Source of the DNA: Phoronis ovalis
Taxonomy: Eukaryota; Phoronida; Phoronidae
DNA: 11,360 nucleotides
NCBI GenBank assembly: GCA_028565635.1
Contig: JAOXYB010053957.1
Coordinates: 1 to 11,360, forward strand
Direction of reading: 5' to 3'
In this document: in pieces, positions 1 to 6,865 of the stretch
Layout of the letters: each line of letters opens with the position of its first letter
How positions within the stretch are numbered: position 1 is the stretch's first letter
The notes under the pieces: model-generated
The model's input: only the letters and a program-made list of their open reading frames with translations
Databases searched by the model: none
What the model was told of the DNA's origin: nothing
Program-made: the position numbers and the translations under genes

Positions 1-2
1 TA

Positions 3-275
3 GATGGATTCCCTGCTGAGTTTTATAAATATTTCTGGGCAGACATTCGTGTTATACTTGTAACCGCCTTTCGTCATTTGTACGATGTAGGACTTTTCTC
101 GATATCTCAAAGAAGAGGTATGATTACATTAATACCAAAAAATGAAAAGGATCCTATGGAGTTAAAAAATTAGAGACCCATTTCCTTACTAGGAGTGGAT
201 TAGAAGATAGTGGCTAATTTATAAAGCCATAGCATCTAGATTACTTAGGACACTGCCTGAATATTAATCCATAAT
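3..275 (+). pseudogene. LINE reverse transcriptase, finger region (broken)
   Basis: The frame starting at 3 reads DGFPAEFYKYFWADIRV and continues through SQRRGMITLIPKNEKDP to LKN, where a TAG at 168-170 stands in place of the tryptophan usual in L1 proteins (LKNWRPIS). RPISLLGVD follows in the same frame and then meets a second TAG. The next stretch (KAIASRLLRTLPEY) is only readable after a frameshift near 220, and it ends in another stop near 262. This is the conserved region immediately upstream of the catalytic palm. At least two nonsense changes and two frameshifts separate it from the motif A block. Confidence 0.8.
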
Positions 276-278
276 AGC

Positions 279-551
279 CAAACTGGGTTCATGATGAAAT
301 CCCGCTATATTGGTGAAAATATAAATTTGTTAATGAATATAATTGATTACTGTGAAGAGCAACATGAGACAGGCATTGTCCTTACTGTCGATTTTGAGAA
401 AGCTTTTGATTCCTTTGATCATATCTTTTTATTTAAAACTATAACATCCTTTGGATACGGGGAAGCTTTTCTCCGGTGGATTAAAATATTCTATAAGGAC
501 ATCGAATCTTGTGTCGCTAATAATGGTTGGTCAACAGCTTTCTTTAAGATA
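279..551 (+). pseudogene. LINE reverse transcriptase, palm motif A block
   Basis: This frame reads SQTGFMMKSRYIGENINLL and continues into VDFEKAFDSFDH and WIKIFYKDIESCVANNG. The GAT at 390-392 encodes the first catalytic aspartate of motif A, so that residue is intact. The text matches the L1 pattern in which RYIGEN precedes motif A and a W-I-K-x-F-Y segment follows it. The reading frame stays open to a TAG at 648-650, but after about 551 it no longer resembles reverse transcriptase because of an insertion. The block is therefore a fragment and not a complete protein. Confidence 0.8.
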
Positions 552-666
552 ACGTTGATGGTATCTTCTATATTATACAGAATATATTTAAGGCCTTACT
601 TTTGGATGATGGCGATCAGCCCATCAACCTTGTTTATCGATAGACTGTAGTCGCTTCGGTTGGATA
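552..666. other. About 112-bp insertion splitting the LINE reverse transcriptase
   Basis: LINE-like sequence stops after FFKI (540-551) and resumes at 667 with GRGLGQCCLLSPYLF, which corresponds to the usual RRGVRQGCPLSPYLF. In L1 proteins these two blocks are nearly adjacent, so the roughly 112 bp between them appears to be foreign or duplicated. I do not recognise its origin. No convincing target-site duplication is visible; GTTGATG near 554 and GTTGGAT near 659 are only weakly alike. Confidence 0.5.
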
Positions 667-994
667 GGAAGAGGTCTTGGGCAATGTTGTCTTTTATCCC
701 CATATTTGTTTATCTTGTGCGCAGAAATTTTAGGTATATATATATATTCGTAATGATGAAGATGTAAAAGGTATCCAAATGAATGCTGTTGAGAGCAAAA
801 TTTCTCAATACGCGAACGATACTACGTTATACATTGACGATACAGGCAAATCACTCAACAGAGTTCTCTCCGTACTAGCCAATTTTACGGCTTGCTCAGG
901 TCTAGCAATTAATTTTGAAAAAAAGGAAATGTTTAAAATAGGAGTACTCTTAAAGAATAGTTACAATTGCAGAACCCCACACAAATTAAAATGA
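667..994 (+). pseudogene. LINE reverse transcriptase, motif B and mutated YxDD block
   Basis: From 667 the frame reads GRGLGQCCLLSPYLFILCAEILG, the motif B region. After a frameshift near a TA run (731-745), the frame opened by ATG at 779 reads SKISQYANDTTLYIDD and then SGLAINFEKKE. The catalytic YADD box is changed to YAND: AAC at 815-817 replaces the first aspartate. This would inactivate the enzyme even without the frameshifts. The sequence after YAND is typical of the L1 palm-thumb junction. Confidence 0.8.
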
Positions 995-1600
995 TCAAGC
1001 GGACTCATTGACCTACTGGGAGTAAACATTCCGATTTTTAATAAAAAGTTAATTTTCGATATTAATTATGCTCCTAAGATATCTAGACTGAAGGGTATCA
1101 TTAAGCAGTGGTCTCGACGCAAATTAACTATTTTAGGTAAGATAAACACTGTTAAATGTTAGGTATATCCCAGTTGATTTATCTAGCATCTTCTCCCTAC
1201 ACCTCCAGAATACATGATTTCTGATATAAATGATATTGTCTTTTCATTTTTATGAGATGGCAAAAAAGCAAAAAGGAACCGTCTCATGCAAAATGTTGAA
1301 GTCGGGGCCTGTTATCCTGCAATGGGGTAAAATCGGTTTGGATAAGGCGAATTTTATGCTCCACAAGCGCCAACTGGAAATCATGTTTAGAATATTCGTA
1401 TAAAGTTTTTTCTATCATTTATCTCTCAAAAATGTGCCAGATTTACATATTGAAAATACATTCGCCAATAATATACTGAGCTCCTGGTGTACTGTTAATT
1501 ACAAACATCAAAAATTGATTACAGCGTGTGATGTCCCAAAATAATTACTGTTGAGCTCATGATGTATAAATAATCGAAATTCCGCAATAACTTTGGGAAA
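995..1600 (+). pseudogene. LINE ORF2 C-terminal region (broken)
   Basis: Across several frames the sequence reads LLGVNIPIFNKK, YAPKISRLKGIIKQWSRRKLT, LGKINTVK, PPEYMISDINDIVFSFL, DGKKAKRNRLM, GLDKANFMLHKRQLEIMFRIFV and NILSSWCTVNYKHQ. These match the thumb and C-terminal parts of L1-type ORF2 proteins. Stops are frequent, for example in the segment 1159-1190 and the TGA after FSFL near 1254. No cysteine-rich terminal motif can be identified because similarity is lost near 1600. Confidence 0.7.
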
Positions 1601-1639
1601 AACATAATTTCCTTCAAGACACCTGAATAAAAGTGAAAA

Positions 1640-1768
1640 CGGCGACACCACCTAATGTAGAACGTGGTTTTTTGAATTTTTCAAATACTAATTTTTTTAT
1701 GAAAAATGTTTTAAAAAACTTGGATGTAAAATCAACATAGAAAATAAGTATCTCGCCAGGTGTCGCCG
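1640..1768. repeat. Short inverted repeat (10-bp perfect arms)
   Basis: CGGCGACACC at 1640-1649 and GGTGTCGCCG at 1759-1768 are exact reverse complements separated by 109 bp of AT-rich DNA. GC-rich arms in an AT-rich setting could be the termini of a small decayed MITE, but no flanking duplication is visible. The right arm lies inside a motif (CTCGCCAGGTGTCGC) that has near-copies elsewhere in the window. Confidence 0.4.
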
Positions 1769-1769
1769 C

Positions 1770-3370
1770 ACTCGCTTTACATGGGAAATCAACACTGAAG
1801 GAAAACGGTGGTAATTTGCATATCAATTGAGAAGTACACCATCCATGTAAAGAATCTTTTGTCTAGCACTTGCGTAACATAAACTTTACTAAGGGACACT
1901 CAAAAAAGTAGCGAGAAGCGTGCCGCTTAAAAGCAAACTATCCGATTATACCAAATAAGTTATAAATAATATTTTGAAATTTCATGAGGAAGAAAATAGT
2001 CACACACATGTGCATTTCGTAAACGTTATGGAAAAGAAACTCCCATGTGGAATGTTTTGGCAATGTTTTACATGTCACATACAAAAACTGTGATAATCCC
2101 AAGAAATCAAAATTATAAATTTTCAAATTAAACTAATTCACAACCTGATTTATACGAATGATAGATTATTTAAATGTCAAAAGTTGAGTCAGACTAATGT
2201 ATACATTGCAAGTTCACAAGGGACTCAGTTAGACATTTATTTTTTCACTGCAAAAATCAGGCGCGGATACAGAGTAAAGGTGTGACCGTTTTTTAAATTA
2301 GTGTCGTTTCTTCCCACCAAGTCATGACCATTTAGAAATAGCAATTTGACGACTCTAAACACGCCTAGCTTTATATGTAACAAACTAGGTCCTTACCATC
2401 TCAGGTGTTTTATATTTGCATACTGGTACTTGTTTATTAATTATTTAATTTGTGTTAAGACCCACAATTTAATTTATTTTTTCTTTTTAAAATTTTGAAA
2501 ACAAACCAATTTTTTGTAAATTGTAAAAAAATGAAAAATTCTAATTATGAAACAAGGATTTTGAGGGAAAATGTTCAGTTTGTAAGTTTCTAATTATCAC
2601 ATATATTACCCCTATCTCATCTATATTAAATCATAAAATTTTTCTCAGATCTGCAAAATGTATATATAACTAGAGTCATGTGACAGCATAAGCTATAAGA
2701 ACACCTGCAATTAACCGTTTATTTCTTACTTTAGAGAAACTGCATTCCCTATTTTAGAGAAGCTGGGACTGAGAAAATAATTTTTGTTCACTCCGGATTT
2801 TTAAATTTGTTATTTCTATGTCATTTTCCATTTTTATAACATTTGAGATATTTGCTTTTAAAAAATAACAGCACATGTCATGTTATGTTTTAACATAATA
2901 ATATAATATTTGAACCATCTGTAAGATACATTTTACTTATTTTAGACTTGTGAATTTTGATTTAATATCGTTGGACAAAACACTGAATTATTTATAGTGA
3001 TTATTTCAATTTCATACATTCGATCACTTTAATGCACCTGTATCACCGAAATGATTAAGCTTTATTATCTTACCGTTGCTAAAGCTGTTAAAGAGACGAA
3101 TTCAATTTGGTATGCGGGATTATTAAATACATGTAGTAGGAACACTCATTAACATATTATAGCCAGTACATCCCGGCAGTACATTCAAATAAGTTAATCC
3201 GGGTCTCATACCGGGTAAAGCAAACAAGGAACAAAGAAACCGCTCCGAACCGCTCATACCCGAAGAAAACGGTCAGGAACCCAAGAAAAAAGAAACCTGA
3301 TTTTCATAGGGTCTTCAGGAATGTTTTCTCCCAGAAATTTTGTGACCGTATTCTAGAAAATGTCTGAATA
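1770..3370. other. AT-rich non-coding DNA, probably intron of the UBE2M gene
   Basis: I see no coding exon, RNA gene or clear repeat here. The short open stretches on both strands look random. Around 3140-3364 there is a somewhat GC-richer segment with a 75-codon stop-free frame on the plus strand, lacking an ATG and rich in lysine and arginine (for example RNPRKKKPDFHRV). It matches nothing I can name and could be an old transposon fragment. I looked on the minus strand for the UBE2M exons that encode the catalytic core, by motifs such as DLLNFKL, YPHDPPKVK and HPNIDLEG, and did not find them. Confidence 0.5.
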
Positions 3371-3418
3371 TACCATGTCATGTACATTGATTCAATGATT
3401 TTCCTTTCTTCACTTTAT

Positions 3419-3672
3419 AATAACAAACTAAGACCATTAGAATATTGCTGTGTGGAAATTTTCATTGTGCAGGTAAGATTTTGTCAAATCCGAAAGGCAA
3501 TATATTTTGACACAAGTGTTAGGACCATGAATATGTCAGATATTGGCCTAATAATAGGCCCAATACTGACGTACCGGTCCAACACTTTCCTATTCAAAAA
3601 CTTACGTCTTTCGAAATTAATGTCAATGAAAATTCTCATACAGCAATGCTCCGATGGTTTTTGTTTGTTATT
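3419..3672. repeat. Foldback (palindromic) MITE-like element
   Basis: The left arm (about 3419-3550) and the reverse complement of the right arm (about 3557-3672) align along most of their length, with small gaps. Shared blocks include AATAACAAAC, ATTGCTGT, ATTTTCATTG and AAGTGTT. The centre, near 3543-3566, is the near-palindrome TTGGCCTAATAATAGGCCCAA. Because of this symmetry, open frames occur on both strands with similar translations (RPLEYCCVEIFI on plus, KPSEHCCMRIFI on minus), which are by-products and not genes. Similarity may extend beyond the stated ends. I do not recognise the family and see no target-site duplication. Confidence 0.75.
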
Positions 3673-3785
3673 TTCAAGTGAAAAATATATAAACGTATTT
3701 CTCGGTGCAAAACATTTGCTGAATTTCAACGAATTTTAACTCAATAAATATGAAGCGTGTCTAGTGTCTCCCAGTTTTTACATAT

Positions 3786-4100
3786 TGATTTTAACCATCT
3801 TACCTATTTACACGTGTATATTTGTACTTTTTTAACTTGTTAATAACGAACTAAGACCGTCATAGTATTGCTGTATCAATAATTTCATCGTACAGGTGAG
3901 TTTTTGTTAATTTCGAAAGACGACAATTTTGGAATAGGAAAGTGTTATAATTATGACCAATACGTCAGATATATGGGCCTATTATTAGGACTAATATTGG
4001 GCCTATTATTAGAACTACTTTCAATACTGCTATATTTGGGCCTATTATTAGGACTAATATTGGGCCTATTATTAGAACTACTTTCAATACTGCTATATTT
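3786..4100 (+). repeat. Second, half-length copy of the foldback element
   Basis: From about 3837 the sequence (TTAATAACGAACTAAGACC, then TATTGCTGTAT, ATTTCAT, ACAGGTGAG, TTTCGAAAGACG and AATAGGAAAGTGTT) matches both arms of the foldback at 3419-3672. It is closest to the reverse complement of the right arm, sharing TTTCGAAAGACG, AATAGGAAAGTGTT and TACGTCAG. It then enters the centre-type sequence GGGCCTATTATTAG, but the second arm is missing. Weaker similarity may begin near 3786. An earlier insertion or duplication that lost one arm would explain this. Confidence 0.65.
3975..4100. repeat. Perfect tandem duplication, 2 x 63 bp
   Basis: Positions 3975-4037 and 4038-4100 are identical. Each unit itself contains two copies of GGGCCTATTATTAG about 24 bp apart, the sequence that forms the centre of the neighbouring foldback element. 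As 63 is a multiple of three, a plus-strand frame stays open and encodes a leucine-rich repeat-like string (GLLLGLILGLLLELLS); this is a by-product. Complete identity suggests a recent duplication, or collapse or expansion during replication at a palindrome centre. Confidence 0.9.
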
Positions 4101-4355
4101 CCCCTTTCCACCAAATGTTAAGCCTGTAAATATGTGTTAACTTGAAAATTACAAAATCTAATAAAACACTAATATTGTAACCCAATTTGACAGACTATGC
4201 AGTAAAAACTTAACCAATCGTCTGGATGACGTCTCAGTTACTCAATGTTTATATACATTTGATTTTCTATGTATATCATAAGAATCCAATTTCAACTTTA
4301 ATCTGTCTACCATATGATAAAATAGATGACTCATTTTACTTCCCACTCCCAGTAC

Positions 4356-4464
4356 CTTTTGTTATTCTTAGTTGAGCCGCCGAAGCTTTTTTCTGGCTGC
4401 CTCCTTTACCCGATCCTTCAGTTCCATCTTTTCTTTGTTGTTTCAGTGAATACAATTTTATCAT
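4356..4464 (-). CDS. UBE2M: NEDD8-conjugating enzyme E2 (UBE2M/Ubc12), first coding exon
   Basis: Read on the minus strand, ATG at 4464-4462 opens a 36-codon exon beginning MIKLYSLKQQRKDG and ending KKASAAQLRITK plus one base. It is followed by a GT donor at 4355-4354 (phase 1). Human UBE2M begins MIKLFSLKQQKK and contains the identical block KKASAAQLRI followed by QKD, so the next codon would plausibly be completed as Asp. UBE2M accepts NEDD8 from the NAE (UBA3/NAE1) E1 and passes it to cullins. In the known family this N-terminal extension docks on UBA3, and its acetylated Met1 binds DCN1. The paralogue UBE2F has a different N-terminus. The catalytic E2 core is not in the window and should lie to the left of position 1. 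An A at -3 suits initiation. A lone exon duplicate is possible but less likely given the intact start and donor. Confidence 0.88.
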
Positions 4465-4650
4465 GTTCTAACAGATTATGTGGCTAAAGTAAGGAAAATA
4501 GTACAAGAATAAACAGAAAGTTTAAAGAATTATCGTCCACTTCGTTGACACTGTTTTGTGGACTAACAGACTAATGGTGTACCAGCATGATAACGTTGTT
4601 AGTTATATAAATATCGACGCGTTTTAATGCAGTAGATGGCGCGTACATGC
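4465..4650 (-). promoter_or_regulatory. Probable 5' UTR and proximal promoter of UBE2M
   Basis: This is the sequence immediately upstream of the UBE2M start codon on the minus strand. It has a TATA-like stretch at 4603-4613 (TATTTATATAA on the minus strand), about 140 bp before the ATG. A GC-rich GCGCCATCTACTG follows at 4642-4630. The transcription start cannot be fixed from sequence alone, and an additional 5' non-coding exon is possible. Confidence 0.3.
4630..4642 (+). promoter_or_regulatory. CTCF-like (or YY1-like) motif
   Basis: CAGTAGATGGCGC matches the core CTCF pattern CASYAGRKGGCRS at every position as I remember it, and AGATGGCGC also resembles a YY1 site. It sits about 170 bp upstream of the UBE2M start codon in otherwise AT-rich DNA. 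A single motif of this length can occur by chance, so binding is only a suggestion. Confidence 0.3.
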
Positions 4651-4720
4651 TACATTTTTAAAAAGGCTACGTAAGGGCATTTACACCAAAAGGCTTGTCA
4701 CAAAGAATTTAAAAAAACAC

Positions 4721-4772
4721 TGCTTTGATTTCTCAAGTCACCAGCATGCTTTGATTTCCCAAGTCAGCAGCA
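4721..4772. repeat. Tandem duplication, 2 x 26 bp
   Basis: TGCTTTGATTTCTCAAGTCA(CCAGCA) at 4721-4746 is followed directly by a second copy at 4747-4772, with two mismatches out of 26. It lies between the UBE2M upstream region and the first complete CCCGGGGG-type element. No function is evident. Confidence 0.85.
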
Positions 4773-4830
4773 CAACAATTATTTTTTTTAAATGAGACAT
4801 TTATCTTATGGAATCTGTAAAAGCGAAAGT

Positions 4831-5135
4831 CCCGGGGGGGGCAGTCAGTATGAAAGTGGGTACCCATGTTCCAACATGGCTTTTCGAAAAAGGCCCTAAC
4901 GAAGTGAAATTCTGCAAAAAATACACCTCTAAGGAAGTGATTTTTTTTGAAAAAATGCATCCCTAAGGGAAGTGACTCAGCTCCAAAAACCATCCCTTTT
5001 CTTCGTGATTTTACCTAAAAAAAACAGACCATAAGCGCGTCACGCGTTACGCATCGGCGGTTCCAAAAACATACCCTTTCACGCGAAATTTTGTTGAAGC
5101 ATGCGTACCCACTTTTATATTGACTGCCCCCCGGG
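4831..5135. mobile_element. Non-autonomous DNA transposon (MITE) with CCCGGGGGG termini and 8-bp TSD
   Basis: The left end (CCCGGGGG, then GCAGTCAGTATGAAAGTGGG and TACCCATG) is matched by the reverse complement of the right end (CCCGGGGGG, then CAGTCAATATAAAAGTGGG and TACGCATG). This gives terminal inverted repeats of about 45 bp with a few mismatches and a length difference in the G run. The element is flanked by identical 8-bp repeats, GCGAAAGT at 4823-4830 and 5136-5143, which fits a target-site duplication. The inside has no coding potential. It carries A-tracts about every 30-35 bp, each followed by a CCCT- or CCTAA-like block. Superfamilies with 8-bp duplications include hAT, P and Merlin; the ends do not tell me which applies. 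Confidence 0.85.
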
Positions 5136-5160
5136 GCGAAAGTATCAAGCAATTTTTTGG

Positions 5161-5220
5161 AAATATAAGGGTAGAAATCCAATTTTTTTTAAATATAAGG
5201 GTAGCAACCCAAAATTTTAA
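5161..5220. repeat. Tandem repeat, 2 x 30 bp
   Basis: AAATATAAGGGTAGAAATCC at 5161 recurs as AAATATAAGGGTAGCAACCC at 5191, each followed by an A/T-rich tail, giving a 30-bp period. It lies 17 bp beyond the right target-site duplication of the complete MITE. Its A-tract-plus-GGGTA layout resembles the inside of these elements, so it may be the remnant of an older related insertion. Confidence 0.75.
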
Positions 5221-5481
5221 AATATTCAAGTTCAGTAGCAATCAGAAATAGCTTCATAGCTCTATACCTGGTACCACATATCTATACTGCTAATTTATTA
5301 AAATTTATTCTGACCGTTATTGTGTTTCGTTTACAACTGATAGTCGTATCAAAAGAGATTTTCTTAATATGCTGAGTAGCTGGCCTGTTTTATATCCTAT
5401 TGGTATAACTCAGCTTGTTACATACAAGATATTTTAAATCATGAAGAAAATAACAAAAACAAAATGTTTATGCTTTGAGGG

Positions 5482-5580
5482 CTCCGGGGGTTCAACTCAA
5501 ATATATTACTGGTACCCACGTGCGTGAATGGTTTTTAAAAAGCCCCTAAATGCGTTTTCCCATTTTTAAATTTTAACCCC
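5482..5580 (+). mobile_element. Solo left end of a CCCGGGGG-type element
   Basis: TCCGGGGGTTCAACTCAAAT at 5483 is followed by a GGTACCCACGTGCGTGAATG block and then by A-tracts spaced from AGCCCCTAAATG and TTTTAACCCCTTTT. This has the same layout as the complete copies at 4831 and 6222: a CCGGGGG terminus, GGTACCCA-type sequence, then A-tract/CCCCTAA units. No matching right end can be found before the next insertion, so it appears truncated. The right limit given is approximate. Confidence 0.5.
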
Positions 5581-6220
5581 TTTTCACTGACTGGAAGAAA
5601 TTTTAGATACTCTAAATGCCGCGTTGAGAATTTCTTTTTGGAAAATGCCCTGGAGACGGAATTATGGGAAATTCACTCAAACTTGATAGCAAATTAACTT
5701 TCGAAACGAAGTTTGGTCAAGTGGTTGACGCTTGATCGATTTCGATACCCTATAAACGCGCATAGTTAATCAAATAAGCTAGGAACCCTTAATGTATATT
5801 TTATCGAAACATGTAACTCTAAATGCTTAATGCACGTTAACGTGCTTTGTTCTTAAAAATTACTCTTTTTAGGCACGAAATTAGTCAGGATAAGTTTTTT
5901 ACTACGAGAAATGACAGTTCTGTAATAATGTCTGTTGCCCGGGTTTGTTGACGACTAAGCACCAGCGTGGATCTAGGATTCTTGCACTCGGACTATTTCA
6001 GCGTTTCTCGCTAGGTGTCGCGGACATGTTTGTAAACAATAGGGTATATCTTTTTAATTAAGCGGTTATGCTGGTGTAAATTGAATGCATTTGTAATTTA
6101 GAGAAGATGATGATAAAAAATCTTAGGTTCTACAAAAGATTTGTAAATTTGGCGATAATTTTATTTAATCTCGAAGTTCTAGATTCTTCATAAGATTGAA
6201 CAGGATGTACCTTTCCTTAG
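5580..6220. other. Intergenic DNA with no recognisable gene
   Basis: This stretch lies between two CCCGGGGG-type insertions in the gap between the divergent UBE2M and Ly6 genes. The only notable item is CTCGCTAGGTGTCGCGG at 6007-6023, which has near-copies at 1752 and, reversed, at 9445. No exon-like or RNA gene signal was seen on either strand. Confidence 0.5.
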
Positions 6221-6221
6221 A

Positions 6222-6604
6222 TGCCCGGGGGGTACTTGACAAAAAAGTTAGTAGGGTGTGCGGCCCAGGGTAAAAAAGCCTAACCCTGTGGTAAATAAAA
6301 GTCACCAAAATGTACCCTGTCGTACATGAAAACACGTGAAAAATATACCCTGTTCTAAATAAAAACTCTCTCTAAATAGATGCCCTGTGTAAAATTTATG
6401 GTAAATTATAATTTTCATACCTGTCGTAAATGCGTTTTCCAAGCAATACACCTGTGGTAAACGAATATTGTTTGAAAATATATGCTGTGGTAAATATCCA
6501 ACAAGAAAAGTATACCCTGTGGTAAATAAGGCTTTGAGAAGCGTGAAAAACATACCCTGTGGTAAATGCCGGAGCTGAAAAAGTACCTAGCAGTACTCCC
6601 CCGG
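6222..6604. mobile_element. CCCGGGGGG-ended MITE-like element with nine internal CCCTGTGGTAAAT units
   Basis: The left end reads GCCCGGGGGGTACTTG, and the right end, in reverse complement, reads TCCGGGGGAGTACTGC, giving short inverted termini of about 13 bp. Between them CCCTGTGGTAAAT-like units occur at about 6283, 6315, 6347, 6382, 6419, 6449, 6483, 6513 and 6553. They are spaced 30-40 bp apart and mostly preceded by an A-rich run. No target-site duplication is visible. There is no coding capacity beyond minus-strand frames that merely read the repeat units. It ends about 120 bp before the CCAAT-like box of the Ly6 gene. Confidence 0.7.
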
Positions 6605-6720
6605 AACCCTGGTCTCAACAAAGCGTCGTGCTAAGGTAAGGCGTACTTAAACCATCCGCCATTGACTAGGAAATAAAATCCGCATCTATAGTGCAAAACA
6701 AATACGTGAGACCACCATAT

Positions 6721-6865
6721 CCAATCAGGGACAGATTTATTTGGCACTTGACTAAAAACAAGTCCACTACGTATTTTTATACGCATACCTACCACACCCA
6801 GCTATATATTATTATTGGAGCCTGTTCATCCGGCCACCAAATCGAAAGTGAGGGAAATAAGCAAA
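6721..6865 (+). promoter_or_regulatory. Putative promoter and 5' UTR of the Ly6 gene
   Basis: A CCAATCA box at 6721-6727 and a TATATAT element at 6803-6809 precede an initiator-like TTCATC at 6825-6830. This would give a start near 6828 and a 5' UTR of roughly 38 bases. The bases before the start codon (GCAAAATGA) place an A at -3. The spacing of TATA to initiator (25 bp) is slightly short but workable. These are pattern matches only. Confidence 0.4.

Larger units (their letters stand above)
1..1610 (+). mobile_element. Decayed L1-type LINE (non-LTR retrotransposon), 5' end outside the window
   Basis: Conceptual translation on the plus strand, moving between frames, gives in the right order the landmarks of an L1-clade ORF2 protein. 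These are DGFPAEFYKYFW near 3-38, SQRRGMITLIPK near 108-143, RPISLLGVD near 175-201, RYIGENINLL, VDFEKAFDS (motif A), an LSPYLFILCAEI block, a YxDD-like motif, then LGKIN, PPEYMISDINDIVFSFL and SSWCTVNY in the C-terminal part. Many in-frame stops and frameshifts show it is dead. The 5' portion, including any endonuclease, lies before position 1. Recognisable similarity fades near 1600 and I see no poly-A tail, so the right boundary is approximate. It lies antisense to the UBE2M gene and probably in that gene's first intron. Family membership is from remembered motif patterns, not a search. Confidence 0.85.

Noticed and set aside
1614-2126. Minus-strand open frames at 1614-1826 and 1938-2126
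   Set aside because: These are short AT-rich frames without recognisable motifs; the first spans the short inverted repeat.
3380-3739. 119-codon open frame on the plus strand and an 81-codon frame on the minus strand (3484-3729)
   Set aside because: Both lie on the arms of one inverted repeat and translate to similar peptides because of the symmetry. There is no domain or gene context.
3904-4140. Leucine-rich plus-strand frame resembling a membrane protein
   Set aside because: It is the translation of a perfect 63-bp tandem duplication whose length is a multiple of three. It is not a gene.
1-4300. Downstream UBE2M exons on the minus strand
   Set aside because: I looked by eye for reverse complements of the E2 core motifs and found none, so they are presumed to lie outside the window.
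4733-5241. Two minus-strand open frames (4733-4993 and 5047-5241)
   Set aside because: They span the MITE and its flanking repeats, start or end inside the inverted ends, and show no conserved domain.
6283-6568. CRISPR-like array of short units at 30-40 bp spacing
   Set aside because: The units are diverged, spacing is uneven, the ends form transposon-like inverted repeats, and the DNA is eukaryotic with introns.
6302-6621. Overlapping minus-strand frames with repeated YLPQG/YHRV-like text
   Set aside because: They are translations of the internal CCCTGTGGTAAAT units of a MITE.
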